Positions 41,915-49,707 of a stretch of DNA of 53,856 bases are shown here, one piece after another; the stretch's first letter is position 1; the number at the start of each line of letters is the position of its first letter. The position numbers and the translations under genes were made by a program. Below the pieces are notes generated by a model. That model had not been told where the DNA came from. It made no database searches and was given only the letters and a program-made list of their open reading frames with translations. Source of the DNA: a virus; the IMG/VR virus record IMGVR_UViG_3300025110_000018, positions 1 through 53,856 of that record; one strand, given 5' to 3'.

Positions 41915-42385
41915 TTAATATTGATGAAGTATATCTTCAGGGTTTTCGATGGTTGCTAAAACTTCATCGTCATTTAGCAATCTTACTTCCCCACCATCGA
42001 TCTGAATTCTAGATCCAGCGTATCTTGCAAAAATTATCCAATCACCTTTTTTACACCAAGGACCTTCTGGAAATTTTTCTTTGTCATAACAATGTGGACC
42101 TTGTGCTAAGACAAGACCACAAGTAGAACCTACTTGTTGTCTTTCAAGTGTATCTTGTCCAAGATATAATCCACCTTTTGTTTTCTCTGGCATTTTAAAT
42201 GGAAGAACTAACATTCTCCATCCAGTAGGTGCGGGTAATTTGTTTGATTCTTTTTTCTTTAAACGTTCATAGCCATCAACTTCTTTTTGATTGGCTTCTG
42301 CATTTTGTTTTTCGTATTTATCTAATAGTGCAGATTTAGTCTTTGGGTCCGAATTGGACGACGTTGTCTGGTCTTTCAGTATCAT
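41915..42385 (-). CDS. GroES-like co-chaperonin
   Basis: 156 aa. After a charged N-terminal tail of about 50 residues comes a Cpn10 core: GWRMLVLPFKMPEKTKGGLY, where KMPEKTKGGLYLG (64-76) matches the mobile-loop region, GLVLAQGPHCYD, CKKGDWIIFARYAGSRIQID and LLNDDEVLATIE. Phage GroES analogues such as T4 gp31 help fold the capsid with host GroEL; placement next to scaffold and capsid genes fits. The N-terminal extension and two Cys are unlike bacterial GroES. Confidence 0.85.
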   Translation of the reverse strand: MILKDQTTSSNSDPKTKSALLDKYEKQNAEANQKEVDGYERLKKKESNKLPAPTGWRMLVLPFKMPEKTKGGLYLGQDTLERQQVGSTCGLVLAQGPHCYDKEKFPEGPWCKKGDWIIFARYAGSRIQIDGGEVRLLNDDEVLATIENPEDILHQY

Positions 42386-42584
42386 TTTTTTTCTCCTCTT
42401 TAGGGTTTAGCAGGGATGATATCTCCTGTGATATTCTTAAATAGGCATGTGCCTGTCCCATCATATACTTGTATTTTTCCATATTGTCAACACCACCTGC
42501 GATCATGGTATCTCCAATATTTTGATAAGACTCTTTTAAGTGTTTTTGTAGTTTAGATAGTATAACTGTTTCTTCAGGTAACAT
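42336..42584 (-). CDS. small helical hypothetical protein, 82 aa
   Basis: Predicted helices (ILSKLQKHLKESYQNIGD and AYLRISQEISSLLN) and a charged C-terminus ending VVQFGPKD. The last 50 bases overlap the GroES-like gene start, whose ribosome site GAGGAGA lies inside it. Comparable short genes precede the co-chaperonin in related phages; function unknown. Confidence 0.55.
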   Translation of the reverse strand: MLPEETVILSKLQKHLKESYQNIGDTMIAGGVDNMEKYKYMMGQAHAYLRISQEISSLLNPKEEKKNDTERPDNVVQFGPKD

Positions 42585-42744
42585 ATGGTTTTTTTCCTTT
42601 ATTTATTCCTTCTTTAATTATGTAGTCTTGAGTGCCGTTCGCACCTATCTCTACTTCCTTTCTAAGATTCTTAAAAAGAATTTTTTGTCTATTTTCTTTT
42701 TCTTTTTGTTTTGAAAAAGCTTCTAATTTTTTCGTGTCCCGCAT
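42574..42744 (-). CDS. microprotein, 56 aa
   Basis: Frame from MRDTKKLEAFSKQKEKE to EGINKGKKPYVT. Charged and helical, ending in a basic tail. The frame overlaps the end of the upstream 42-aa gene by 56 bases and the start of the 82-aa gene by 11. No clear ribosome site, so the start is uncertain. Supported by an uninterrupted frame in an otherwise unexplained gap. Confidence 0.45.
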   Translation of the reverse strand: MRDTKKLEAFSKQKEKENRQKILFKNLRKEVEIGANGTQDYIIKEGINKGKKPYVT

Positions 42745-42817
42745 AAAATATATTATCTATCTTTGTACAAAAATTGTCAACACCTACGAAGAATCTGTAA
42801 ATCCACTTATCTAGCAT
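42689..42817 (-). CDS. microprotein, 42 aa
   Basis: MLDKWIYRFFVGVDNFCTKI then a hinge and a very basic C-terminus (FFKTKRKRK). The hydrophobic/aromatic first half and basic tail look like a small amphipathic or peripheral membrane peptide. The start overlaps the upstream stop by seven bases (AATGCTAG). Short proteins of this shape recur in marine podoviruses; function unknown. Confidence 0.45.
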   Translation of the reverse strand: MLDKWIYRFFVGVDNFCTKIDNIFYAGHEKIRSFFKTKRKRK

Positions 42818-43092
42818 TTCCATCTTCTTCTTGCTTGTCTTATTCTTGAATTAGGATCGTTTCTAGTTTTAGCTGATGATCTTTTAAGTTGACCCAATGA
42901 TCTTGCACAATATGACTTTCTACGTTTAGCAGCTTTTGATCCTGGTTTTACTTTACCAGTTACTGCTGTTTTTAATTTAGAACCTGGATTAGCACGTCTA
43001 TAAGCTCGAACTCCTTTAGCGGTCATACCAGCACCTGATTTAGTTGGTCTGTAATTTGCTCCTGGGCCTTTTGTTGTTTTTCTAATAGTCAT
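42811..43092 (-). CDS. small basic protein (DUF6321-like)
   Basis: 93 aa, very rich in Lys, Arg and Gly. The run AGMTAKGVRAYRRANPGSKL followed by TAVTGKVKPGSKAAKRRKS is a pattern I recall from small uncharacterised proteins of marine phages and bacteria. Two Cys occur near the C-terminal half and end. The charge points to nucleic-acid binding, for example packaged DNA, but this is inference. TAATG-type coupling to the gene upstream. Confidence 0.65.
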   Translation of the reverse strand: MTIRKTTKGPGANYRPTKSGAGMTAKGVRAYRRANPGSKLKTAVTGKVKPGSKAAKRRKSYCARSLGQLKRSSAKTRNDPNSRIRQARRRWKC

Positions 43093-43352
43093 TATTTTTT
43101 CACAAATGTTTTTACGTTAGTTGGTTTTCCTCCAGGATTACCTGCAGCTCTTTTTCGTCTGACAGCAGAGGCCTTTTGCCCTTTTGTCATCCGTGTGGCT
43201 TTTGCAAGTGGTACGCATTTTGGATATTTTCTCTTTGAGCCTTTTGACCTCCCGCATGGTTGATACTTTCCATTCTTCTTCGGAGCTCCAATGTCTACCC
43301 ATTTTTCCGATACCCATTTTCTTAAACCACCTTCTGAATAATAACTACGCAC
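43092..43352 (-). CDS. small basic protein (DUF5872-like)
   Basis: 86 aa from GTG overlapping the upstream stop; ATG at 43400 is an alternative but lies inside the upstream gene. Shows EGGLRKWVSEKWVDIGAPKK, QPCGRSKGSKRKYPKCVPLA and SAVRRKRAAGNPGGKP, the pattern of DUF5872. It is basic and has a conserved Cys pair (CGR...KCVP). Function unknown; possibly nucleic-acid binding. Confidence 0.65.
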   Translation of the reverse strand: MRSYYSEGGLRKWVSEKWVDIGAPKKNGKYQPCGRSKGSKRKYPKCVPLAKATRMTKGQKASAVRRKRAAGNPGGKPTNVKTFVKK

Positions 43353-43563
43353 AACCCATTCTCTTACGTCTAGCAAGACCTCCAACTCTATATGAGTCAC
43401 GCATCATTCCACCACCGGCTTTCTTTTTTCTACTTCCTTTTTTACCACCTGGTGTAATTTTACCAGAGCACACACCGGACGCGTACATGTTAGCGTACGC
43501 CGAAGGGTACACTTTGAATTTTCGCTTCGCTGCAGCTTTTCCTTTTGCACAAAGTTTAGCCAT
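43345..43563 (-). CDS. small basic protein, 72 aa
   Basis: MAKLCAKGKAAAKRKFKVYP and SAYANMYASGVCSGKI, then PGGKKGSRKKKAGGGMMRDS, with three Cys and a very high charge. Third of four consecutive tiny basic genes. Starts on the stop of the EF-hand gene (TAATG). Structurally Gly/Lys-rich, probably disordered; function unknown. Confidence 0.6.
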   Translation of the reverse strand: MAKLCAKGKAAAKRKFKVYPSAYANMYASGVCSGKITPGGKKGSRKKKAGGGMMRDSYRVGGLARRKRMGCA

Positions 43564-43727
43564 TATTTTTTACCCTTCATTGCAATCATCATCATAGATG
43601 GTTTTTTCTTAGTTTGTTTTTTATTTTTTTTAGCTTTTAATAATTTAAAATCATTTGCAGAAATTTTTCCATCACCGTCTGCATCTAGTTTAGCTTGACC
43701 ACCGGTTAAATATCTTTTTCTAAACAT
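43563..43727 (-). CDS. EF-hand-like microprotein, 54 aa
   Basis: Residues 15-26 (DADGDGKISAND) form a canonical EF-hand loop: acidic residues at positions 1, 3, 5 and 12 (Asp at 12, where Glu is usual), Gly at 6, Ile at 8 and Ser at 9. It is flanked by helix-forming QAKL and FKLLKAK. The rest is Lys-rich with a MMMIAM stretch. Only one hand is present, so calcium binding would need pairing. Start on the stop of the holin-like gene, stop coupled by TAATG to the next. Confidence 0.65.
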   Translation of the reverse strand: MFRKRYLTGGQAKLDADGDGKISANDFKLLKAKKNKKQTKKKPSMMMIAMKGKK

Positions 43728-44110
43728 TATTTTTTTCCTCCCTTAAATATTTGTGTACCCTTTATACCATATATTGACGCCACTACAAGGATCCACAAAT
43801 TTGTGAACCATGACGGCAGCTGCTGGAACTGTTCAAAAAACATTTTTATCTTTTCTGATGCACCCGGATCGTCCGAGAAGACCCCCCAAGCGATCACCAA
43901 AATTGGCAGCGTGAGAATTACGAGAACCGCCTCGTCCTTCCAGTCCGATTGTCTAGCTTCTAATAATTTGCCAGAGTATTCTAACTCTCCAGAGGCCATT
44001 TTTTCTGCGTGCTTAGCCTGTGCATTGGCCATCATCATTTTAGTTTCTTGTTTCTTTTTATAAATGTGACTGCCAGCGTTTATAGCTAGTTTAATTGCAC
44101 TAAACCACAT
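43727..44110 (-). CDS. holin-like membrane protein
   Basis: 127 aa. N-terminal helix (WFSAIKLAINAGSHIYKKK), a charged region with KHAEKMASGELEYSGKLLEAR, then two membrane spans AVLVILTLPILVIAWGVF and LWILVVASIYGIKG around an amphipathic FFEQFQQLPSWF. Marine phages carry similar proteins annotated as GTA/3TM-type holins. No nearby lysin, so a structural membrane role near the portal is also possible. Confidence 0.6.
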   Translation of the reverse strand: MWFSAIKLAINAGSHIYKKKQETKMMMANAQAKHAEKMASGELEYSGKLLEARQSDWKDEAVLVILTLPILVIAWGVFSDDPGASEKIKMFFEQFQQLPSWFTNLWILVVASIYGIKGTQIFKGGKK

Positions 44111-44112
44111 AA

Positions 44113-44295
44113 TTAGTACGCTTTAGATTTTCTTTTCTTCTCTGATAACACTGCGCCTTGACCTTTTACTTCTTCTTCAGGTCCACCAGTGCCAATTAAG
44201 TTGTAAGATTTGTCTGCAGTAGTTTTTGATCTTGGATCGATCTCAGTTTGCTGCTCACCAACCTTAACATCTTGGATTTTATCTAATTTTTCCAT
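44113..44295 (-). CDS. small hydrophilic protein, 60 aa
   Basis: MEKLDKIQDVKVGEQQTEID and C-terminal VKGQGAVLSEKKRKSKAY. Charged and probably disordered, with a good AAGGAGATAAAAA ribosome site. The GQGAVL...KRKSKAY ending is familiar from small genes next to portal genes in T7-like marine phages. Function unknown. Confidence 0.6.
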   Translation of the reverse strand: MEKLDKIQDVKVGEQQTEIDPRSKTTADKSYNLIGTGGPEEEVKGQGAVLSEKKRKSKAY

Positions 44296-44320
44296 TTTTT
44301 ATCTCCTTATAAGTGTTAAT

Positions 44321-46825
44321 TTAGTTTCCTTTTCGTATTATGTCAACTTTAGGCATCATAGAATCTGCATTTGGTAACGTTTTACCTAAAATTGTTTTTT
44401 GAATTGACGTATCAGCTCTTAATTCTGCCAATTCTTCGTTCTGTTCTAGTTTTTCGTCTTGATTTTGCTGATTCATCATTGCTTTCATCTTATCAAGATT
44501 GATTCTGTCCTCACCTTCCCTCTCTTTTCTAGCATTTTCTTGTGCTCGAAGGTCTAATTCTCTTGCTCTTAGTTTAGCAATAGGGTCATTATCAAATTGT
44601 GATGTAATTTTCTTCTCTTCGTTCATAAAATCTTCCATCATTTCAGCAATTAATTGTGCTTTTCTTGCTTCTATCCTCTGAGTCACCTGCATAACCTGCA
44701 TTTGTATCTGTTGAGCCATCATTGGATTAGCTTGTGCTTGCATTTGCATAGCTTGTAGCTGTTGCATCTCATTTCTAAACTCTAATTCTACCTGTTCTTG
44801 TGACATTAAACTAATGTGTTCAAAAATATTTTTCTCCAAACTTGCCATAACCATTGGATTATTTCTAGCTATGTTAGTTGCCATAAAATTTAAATGAGCT
44901 GTGATGTGTGATCTATGATCTTGACCAGGAAACGCTTGAAACGGTGCACCACCTAATGCTTGAATGTGCTCTACAGCAGGATCCATCGGTTGTGGTGGTT
45001 GTGGTTTCACTAATATTTGATCAATGTTTTTTACACCTAACGCTTCATACATATTTCTGTATGCTTGATACATGTTATGCATTTGTGGATTAGATTGTGC
45101 CAGTTGCAGCTCTGACTGCGCGAGGGATATACGCTGTGTTTGTGAAAAAATGTTGGGGTCAGCAACTGGCAATATATCTACTCTATCATCAAAGTCTGAT
45201 TGTTTAATCATTCTTTGGCCCCCAACTACATCATACGGATACTCTTGAGGTAGATATAACTTGAATACTCTTGCTAAAATTCTGAATTCATTTTTTAAAG
45301 CAGAGTAAATTCTTTTGTGAATAGCAGACATAGTTCTAGAACCACGCTCAAGAAGAGCTACTGTAGTTCCAACTGCTGCTTGTTGATTGCCTTCTCCAAC
45401 TTGCATGTCAGCAATAGATGCAAATCTTTGACCTGCTGAAACAACCACACCCATTAATTGTAATAAAGTTTGTGATGGTTCTTTAAATGGTAACATCATA
45501 AATGAATCTCTTAAATTTCCACCTGGTGCATCTACATCTCTAAACTCACCTGGTTGAATTGATTGTGCATCATCTCTGATTCTAATACCACGCATCTTGA
45601 ATCCTGCAGGTAAGTTAGACAGGGTTCCGGCATCTAGTAATTGTCTTAATGCAGCGGTTGCTGTTCTTGATAATCCACCAATCATGTGAATTAAACCAAA
45701 ACCATAAAAACCTAAACCTGGTAAAAATTTGAAATGTACAAAATATTGTATTTTATTTTTGTTTGGATCACCTATTTCATAATTTCTTTTAATAGATAAT
45801 ATTTCTCTTGATGCTTCTTCAAGAGTTACAATGTAAGGGACTTTAATTCCGGATGGCTCACCAGTCTGTTGATTGACATCTTCAAAACCTTCAAGATCTA
45901 AATCAACATGACACTCTAACAAAGTGTAAACATCTTCGTTCGCAGTTTTACTTACACCTTCGAGTTCTCTTTCTTTTTGTTCAACTGCAGTTTCTTTATC
46001 TGCAGGTTTTCCAATATCTATGTCTCTGTAAAAACCAGCGACTTGTTGTTTTCTTAAATCGTTCTCTGAAATTTTTACACGATGAATAATTGCTTCCGCA
46101 TCATCCAATGAGGTAGCTGTGTACGGAACAATTAAATCATCTGCAGGAACAAATTTACTTACAGCTCTTTGTTCCATTTCATCGTAGTAAACTTTTTTAA
46201 ATGTACTACCTGAAAGTGGTAAGTGAAATAGCATAGAGTCAAACTCTGGTTCATATTCTTTCATCTTCTCCATGATTTCATAATTCATGTAATCTTCAAC
46301 ACGTTCTGCCTGACTTGTTTTTTCTGCAGAAGGTGCTCCTAAAATTTGTGTTCTTACTGGTCCATCTGCTGGCAATAATTCTTTGTATGCTAAAGCTTGA
46401 AACTGTGTGACTGCTTCTGCAAGAACTGGGTGAGTTGCACCTGATGCACCTGAGAAAGGTTCAGTTCTGTTGTCGTATTTAAAACCTAAAAGGTCTAAAC
46501 CTTTTGTGTAAGTTTGTTCCCAATCTTTTCTTGAAGAAGTGTAATCTTGATATTTTGCATTTAAGTCAGACGCTAATCTTCCTAATACTTCATCCGGTAA
46601 AAAATCTGCTAAGTTTGCATAATGTTCATCACCACCTTCTGGTGTTGCTGCAGCTGGATCAAGATTTATATCTACTGATCCATCTTCATTTTCTAGTACT
46701 TCTACAGGACCAGGAGACTCTTGTTGTTCTTCAGCTGTCTCTACTACCTGTTCTTGTATTTCTTCCTCACCTGGAACTTCAAATGTTTTTCTTGGTTCGT
46801 TTGGAAGTGATTTGTCTGTTGCCAT
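44321..46825 (-). CDS. portal protein
   Basis: 834 aa. The large podovirus-type portal pattern is visible: a disordered acidic N-terminus, LADFLPDEVLGRLASDLNAK, GLDLLGFKYDNRTEPFSGAS, HPVLAEAVTQFQALAYKELL, a long core with LPGLGFYGFGLIHMIGGLSR, and a helical C-terminal barrel region with Gln/Met-rich stretches (MQQLQAMQMQAQANPMMAQ). Forms the dodecameric vertex through which DNA is packaged. It follows the terminase and two large accessory virion genes. Confidence 0.85.
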   Translation of the reverse strand: MATDKSLPNEPRKTFEVPGEEEIQEQVVETAEEQQESPGPVEVLENEDGSVDINLDPAAATPEGGDEHYANLADFLPDEVLGRLASDLNAKYQDYTSSRKDWEQTYTKGLDLLGFKYDNRTEPFSGASGATHPVLAEAVTQFQALAYKELLPADGPVRTQILGAPSAEKTSQAERVEDYMNYEIMEKMKEYEPEFDSMLFHLPLSGSTFKKVYYDEMEQRAVSKFVPADDLIVPYTATSLDDAEAIIHRVKISENDLRKQQVAGFYRDIDIGKPADKETAVEQKERELEGVSKTANEDVYTLLECHVDLDLEGFEDVNQQTGEPSGIKVPYIVTLEEASREILSIKRNYEIGDPNKNKIQYFVHFKFLPGLGFYGFGLIHMIGGLSRTATAALRQLLDAGTLSNLPAGFKMRGIRIRDDAQSIQPGEFRDVDAPGGNLRDSFMMLPFKEPSQTLLQLMGVVVSAGQRFASIADMQVGEGNQQAAVGTTVALLERGSRTMSAIHKRIYSALKNEFRILARVFKLYLPQEYPYDVVGGQRMIKQSDFDDRVDILPVADPNIFSQTQRISLAQSELQLAQSNPQMHNMYQAYRNMYEALGVKNIDQILVKPQPPQPMDPAVEHIQALGGAPFQAFPGQDHRSHITAHLNFMATNIARNNPMVMASLEKNIFEHISLMSQEQVELEFRNEMQQLQAMQMQAQANPMMAQQIQMQVMQVTQRIEARKAQLIAEMMEDFMNEEKKITSQFDNDPIAKLRARELDLRAQENARKEREGEDRINLDKMKAMMNQQNQDEKLEQNEELAELRADTSIQKTILGKTLPNADSMMPKVDIIRKGN

Positions 46826-46940
46826 TTATTTTCTCCGTAAGTTTTACATCTTTAACAGTATTATATGATAATTTCAAGCCCTGAGGCAGGGGTCCGGACT
46901 CAGGAGGTAATAAGTGTTTCTTTGGGTACTTATTTGTCAT
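46779..46940 (-). CDS. small conserved protein overlapping portal start
   Basis: 53 aa from MTNKYPKKHLLPPESGPLPQ, ending in basic ITSKRTKKNI. The PPESGPLPQGLKL motif is a pattern I recall in tiny genes between terminase and portal in marine podoviruses. A longer frame to 46991 is less likely. It overlaps the portal gene by 47 bases and the upstream stop by 11. Function unknown. Confidence 0.55.
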   Translation of the reverse strand: MTNKYPKKHLLPPESGPLPQGLKLSYNTVKDVKLTEKINGNRQITSKRTKKNI

Positions 46941-49707
46941 TTTTTTTCTTTGGTTCAAAATCCATAAAATTATCTTCAAACTTAGTTCCATCCTGAATCA
47001 CGTCATCAGGTACACCATCAACAGTATCATAAATCTCACCTTTTTGTGGTCCACTTGTTCTTATATATGAAGTATCTTCTACGTATTCATCAGCAACTTT
47101 TCCTGTTGTTTCATCAGCTTGACCTATTCCAGGTTTATAATTCATGTATGTTTCTTCTGCTAAATTTTCATCGTAGTAATTAAAGTCACTATCTAGTTTA
47201 ACTCTTTGAATTGTTGTTTCTCCTGTTGTAACATCTTCTGTTAACCTGTAGTCTTCATATTCAGTAACAACTTCTCTTTCTTTAGTTGCAGATTTTTTTG
47301 TTACATCATCACCTAAATTTTTAATTTTTTTATATAAGTTTATAAAATGTGTTGGTGCTCCTTCAAAAGTTTTTTGTATAACCGGTGCTGCAGCTTCTGT
47401 AATTTTAGCTGCAGGTTTAAAAAATTTACCAAAAATAGGTATTGATGCAAGGCCACCCATGATTTTTATAAACGTTCTTTTACTTGGATCTGATGGTCCA
47501 TCTGCGAAACCCAATCTCATAATACCGCCATTCATCGCTCCACCTCTCATGATTGGGTCTTCGTAACCAAACGCTTTATCCATTTCTTCATACTCACCTG
47601 ATTGATATTGTCTTCGCATGTCAATAATATTTTGTGCATCAAGATTGTACATCTTCAAAGCTCTTTGTTCGTCATCTGTTAGCGTTGGCTCTTTAAACAT
47701 ACCTTCAACTCCACCTAATGTAGGTCTAGCTTGTTGAGCTACCGTTTGTTTTCTAAGTGCACTTTGTAATTCATCACCTAACCCTTTTGATTTTACGTAG
47801 TCCGCTTTTTCTTTTATGTCTTTAAAAATTGTACCTATACCTACTGTACCAATGTCTAATGCCATTTCTTTTGGAGAGAGACCTCGTTGTTGCATGTCAC
47901 CCATGAATAATCCTTCAACAGGAAAAACTGATCCTGCACCTTTTAAAGTTGTTTGTGCTATTTTACCTGCTGCAGGTCCATATAGTGTAATTGCTTTAGC
48001 TAATTTATCTGCACCTAATAATTTAGGATCTATGAATCCTTTTTGAGATTTACTTCCTATTTTTTTACGAGATTTACTCCCTATTTTTTTACGTAACTTT
48101 GATTCTAACCTTCTTTTAAAATCAATAGCTTCTTTTTCATCATATTTAGTCAAAGGTTTTTCAATTTCACCTGCTTGCTGTCCACCACCTATAGGTTCTA
48201 CTCTAACTTTATCATCTAAAGGAAAACCATATTCATTTGTTCTTGCATAGAATTTATTAAAACCAATATAGGGTTTGTATTTTTTAGGTAATGTTTCTAC
48301 TGCTTCATTTACAATGCTTTCCGCCTCTTTGTTTAATACATCAACTTTTTTTAAAAGATCTAAAGCTTCTCCTTCATTTTTATTTTCCATTGCTTTAAAT
48401 GATGCCGTAATGGTATCACTTATTTCATCTGCTATGTTGTTTAATTTTTTATTGTATGGAGATAACTTAGAGTTCATAGCTTTACTGATAAATGCAACAT
48501 CATTTTTTGTAAGAGGTACTTCTCCACCTATTTGTTTTATGTGATGAAAGGGGTACTCTGGAGTTCCTTTTTGGTATTTAAATTGTGGTCCAGTAACTTT
48601 TTCTACCCTGTCTAATCTTTTTTTATTAGTCGCCGCTGAATCAGCCGGAGGGTGTTGTAAATTCATATCTCTTATAAAAACACTATTAATTTTTTCAACA
48701 GAGTCTAAAGAAATATTATATTTTTTTGCTAAAAATTCATTTGTTCTAGCAGCTTTGGGTTTTGAAAATATTTCAACTAAATCATCTATATATTCTTGTT
48801 CCATTTCAGGATTTGGAAACCTTACCATTCCTCCATCCATCGTGCTATGAGTTGGTTTATCTATTTTTCTAGTTTTAAAATATTCTCTAGCTGCATCAAG
48901 TCCTTTTTGTCCAGCGCCCTCAAGAGATCTTCCTTCAGAAAAAGTAAAATCACCTATATTACGTTTAATTGTTTTTATCGGTCGACCTGACTCATTAACC
49001 ATTTCTGTCATAGTTGGATCTCTACCTAATTCTGTTTTTAAAGTATTGTAGATATTTGTTAGTTCTTCAGTCGTAGCTGCTTGATCAACTAATTTAATTC
49101 CTGCATCAGCCATAGCTCTTTTCATAGTTGATCTGCTGACTTTAAAGAACTCAGCTACCTCATTTATAGTTTTTCCATCATCTAAAAGGTCTTTTATTTC
49201 TTTTATGGTATCTGGTTCTGTTCCAAATTTAAACCCTTCTCTAGTCTCTAGTCCTGGTAAAGTCTCACCAGGATTTTGTTTTATAAATTCTCTTAGTTGT
49301 TTAGTTCTTTCGTTAATAAAATTAATTGCTTGTTCTTTACTAAAGGTCCCTGATTCCTGAACCTTGTCTAGTTGTTCTTGGAGCTTTGTGATCATCTCAT
49401 CTTTTGGAAAACCACCTAGTGCTCCTTTTATAAAACGATCTGCATTTTCTTTAAAAATTTCTTCTGTAAGGGGTTTTGGTTCAGGCACCATGGAGCCACC
49501 TTCAGATTTATTTTTTCTAGGATTTCTAAGTTCGAAATCTCTGATTGCTTTAATTAATTTTGGATTACTTGGTTTGTATTTATCACCAGTTACAATCTGA
49601 CCTGATTTTTTTAATTCTTCTACTGTAGTTGGTTTTTTACCGCTGCCGCCATTGAAACCTGGACGAGTCAGATAGGCCATCATCTGTTCATATTCGCCTA
49701 TCTTCAT
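46930..49707 (-). CDS. large terminase-portal region protein, possible internal virion protein
   Basis: 925 aa, no catalytic motif identified. Two segments look like helix-turn-helix units: LDDGKTINEVAEFFKVSRS with TMKRAMADAGI (about residues 170-200) and AARTNEFLAKKYNISLDSVE (about 320-340). HHIKQIGG (about 395) recalls an HNH/recombinase-type His pair but no nuclease is complete. A duplicated eight-residue RKKIGSKS, MRGGAMNGGIMRLGFADG, and a short hydrophobic IMGGLASIPIFGKFF lie in the second half. Virion role is inferred from position and Gly-rich motifs. Confidence 0.5.
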   Translation of the reverse strand: MKIGEYEQMMAYLTRPGFNGGSGKKPTTVEELKKSGQIVTGDKYKPSNPKLIKAIRDFELRNPRKNKSEGGSMVPEPKPLTEEIFKENADRFIKGALGGFPKDEMITKLQEQLDKVQESGTFSKEQAINFINERTKQLREFIKQNPGETLPGLETREGFKFGTEPDTIKEIKDLLDDGKTINEVAEFFKVSRSTMKRAMADAGIKLVDQAATTEELTNIYNTLKTELGRDPTMTEMVNESGRPIKTIKRNIGDFTFSEGRSLEGAGQKGLDAAREYFKTRKIDKPTHSTMDGGMVRFPNPEMEQEYIDDLVEIFSKPKAARTNEFLAKKYNISLDSVEKINSVFIRDMNLQHPPADSAATNKKRLDRVEKVTGPQFKYQKGTPEYPFHHIKQIGGEVPLTKNDVAFISKAMNSKLSPYNKKLNNIADEISDTITASFKAMENKNEGEALDLLKKVDVLNKEAESIVNEAVETLPKKYKPYIGFNKFYARTNEYGFPLDDKVRVEPIGGGQQAGEIEKPLTKYDEKEAIDFKRRLESKLRKKIGSKSRKKIGSKSQKGFIDPKLLGADKLAKAITLYGPAAGKIAQTTLKGAGSVFPVEGLFMGDMQQRGLSPKEMALDIGTVGIGTIFKDIKEKADYVKSKGLGDELQSALRKQTVAQQARPTLGGVEGMFKEPTLTDDEQRALKMYNLDAQNIIDMRRQYQSGEYEEMDKAFGYEDPIMRGGAMNGGIMRLGFADGPSDPSKRTFIKIMGGLASIPIFGKFFKPAAKITEAAAPVIQKTFEGAPTHFINLYKKIKNLGDDVTKKSATKEREVVTEYEDYRLTEDVTTGETTIQRVKLDSDFNYYDENLAEETYMNYKPGIGQADETTGKVADEYVEDTSYIRTSGPQKGEIYDTVDGVPDDVIQDGTKFEDNFMDFEPKKKNDK
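48045..48092 (-). repeat. 24-bp tandem duplication in coding sequence
   Basis: Two adjacent 24-base copies with one mismatch, encoding consecutive RKKIGSKS units in the 925-aa protein. Being a multiple of three it preserves the frame. Probably a recent slippage duplication. Confidence 0.75.

Noticed and set aside
43184-43597. 137-aa plus-strand frame
   Set aside because: Antisense of the basic small-gene cluster; Leu/Pro-rich product is typical of a shadow of Lys/Arg codons.
46930-49707. Homing endonuclease call
   Set aside because: HTH-like segments and a His pair are present, but no complete HNH, GIY-YIG or LAGLIDADG motif can be seen.
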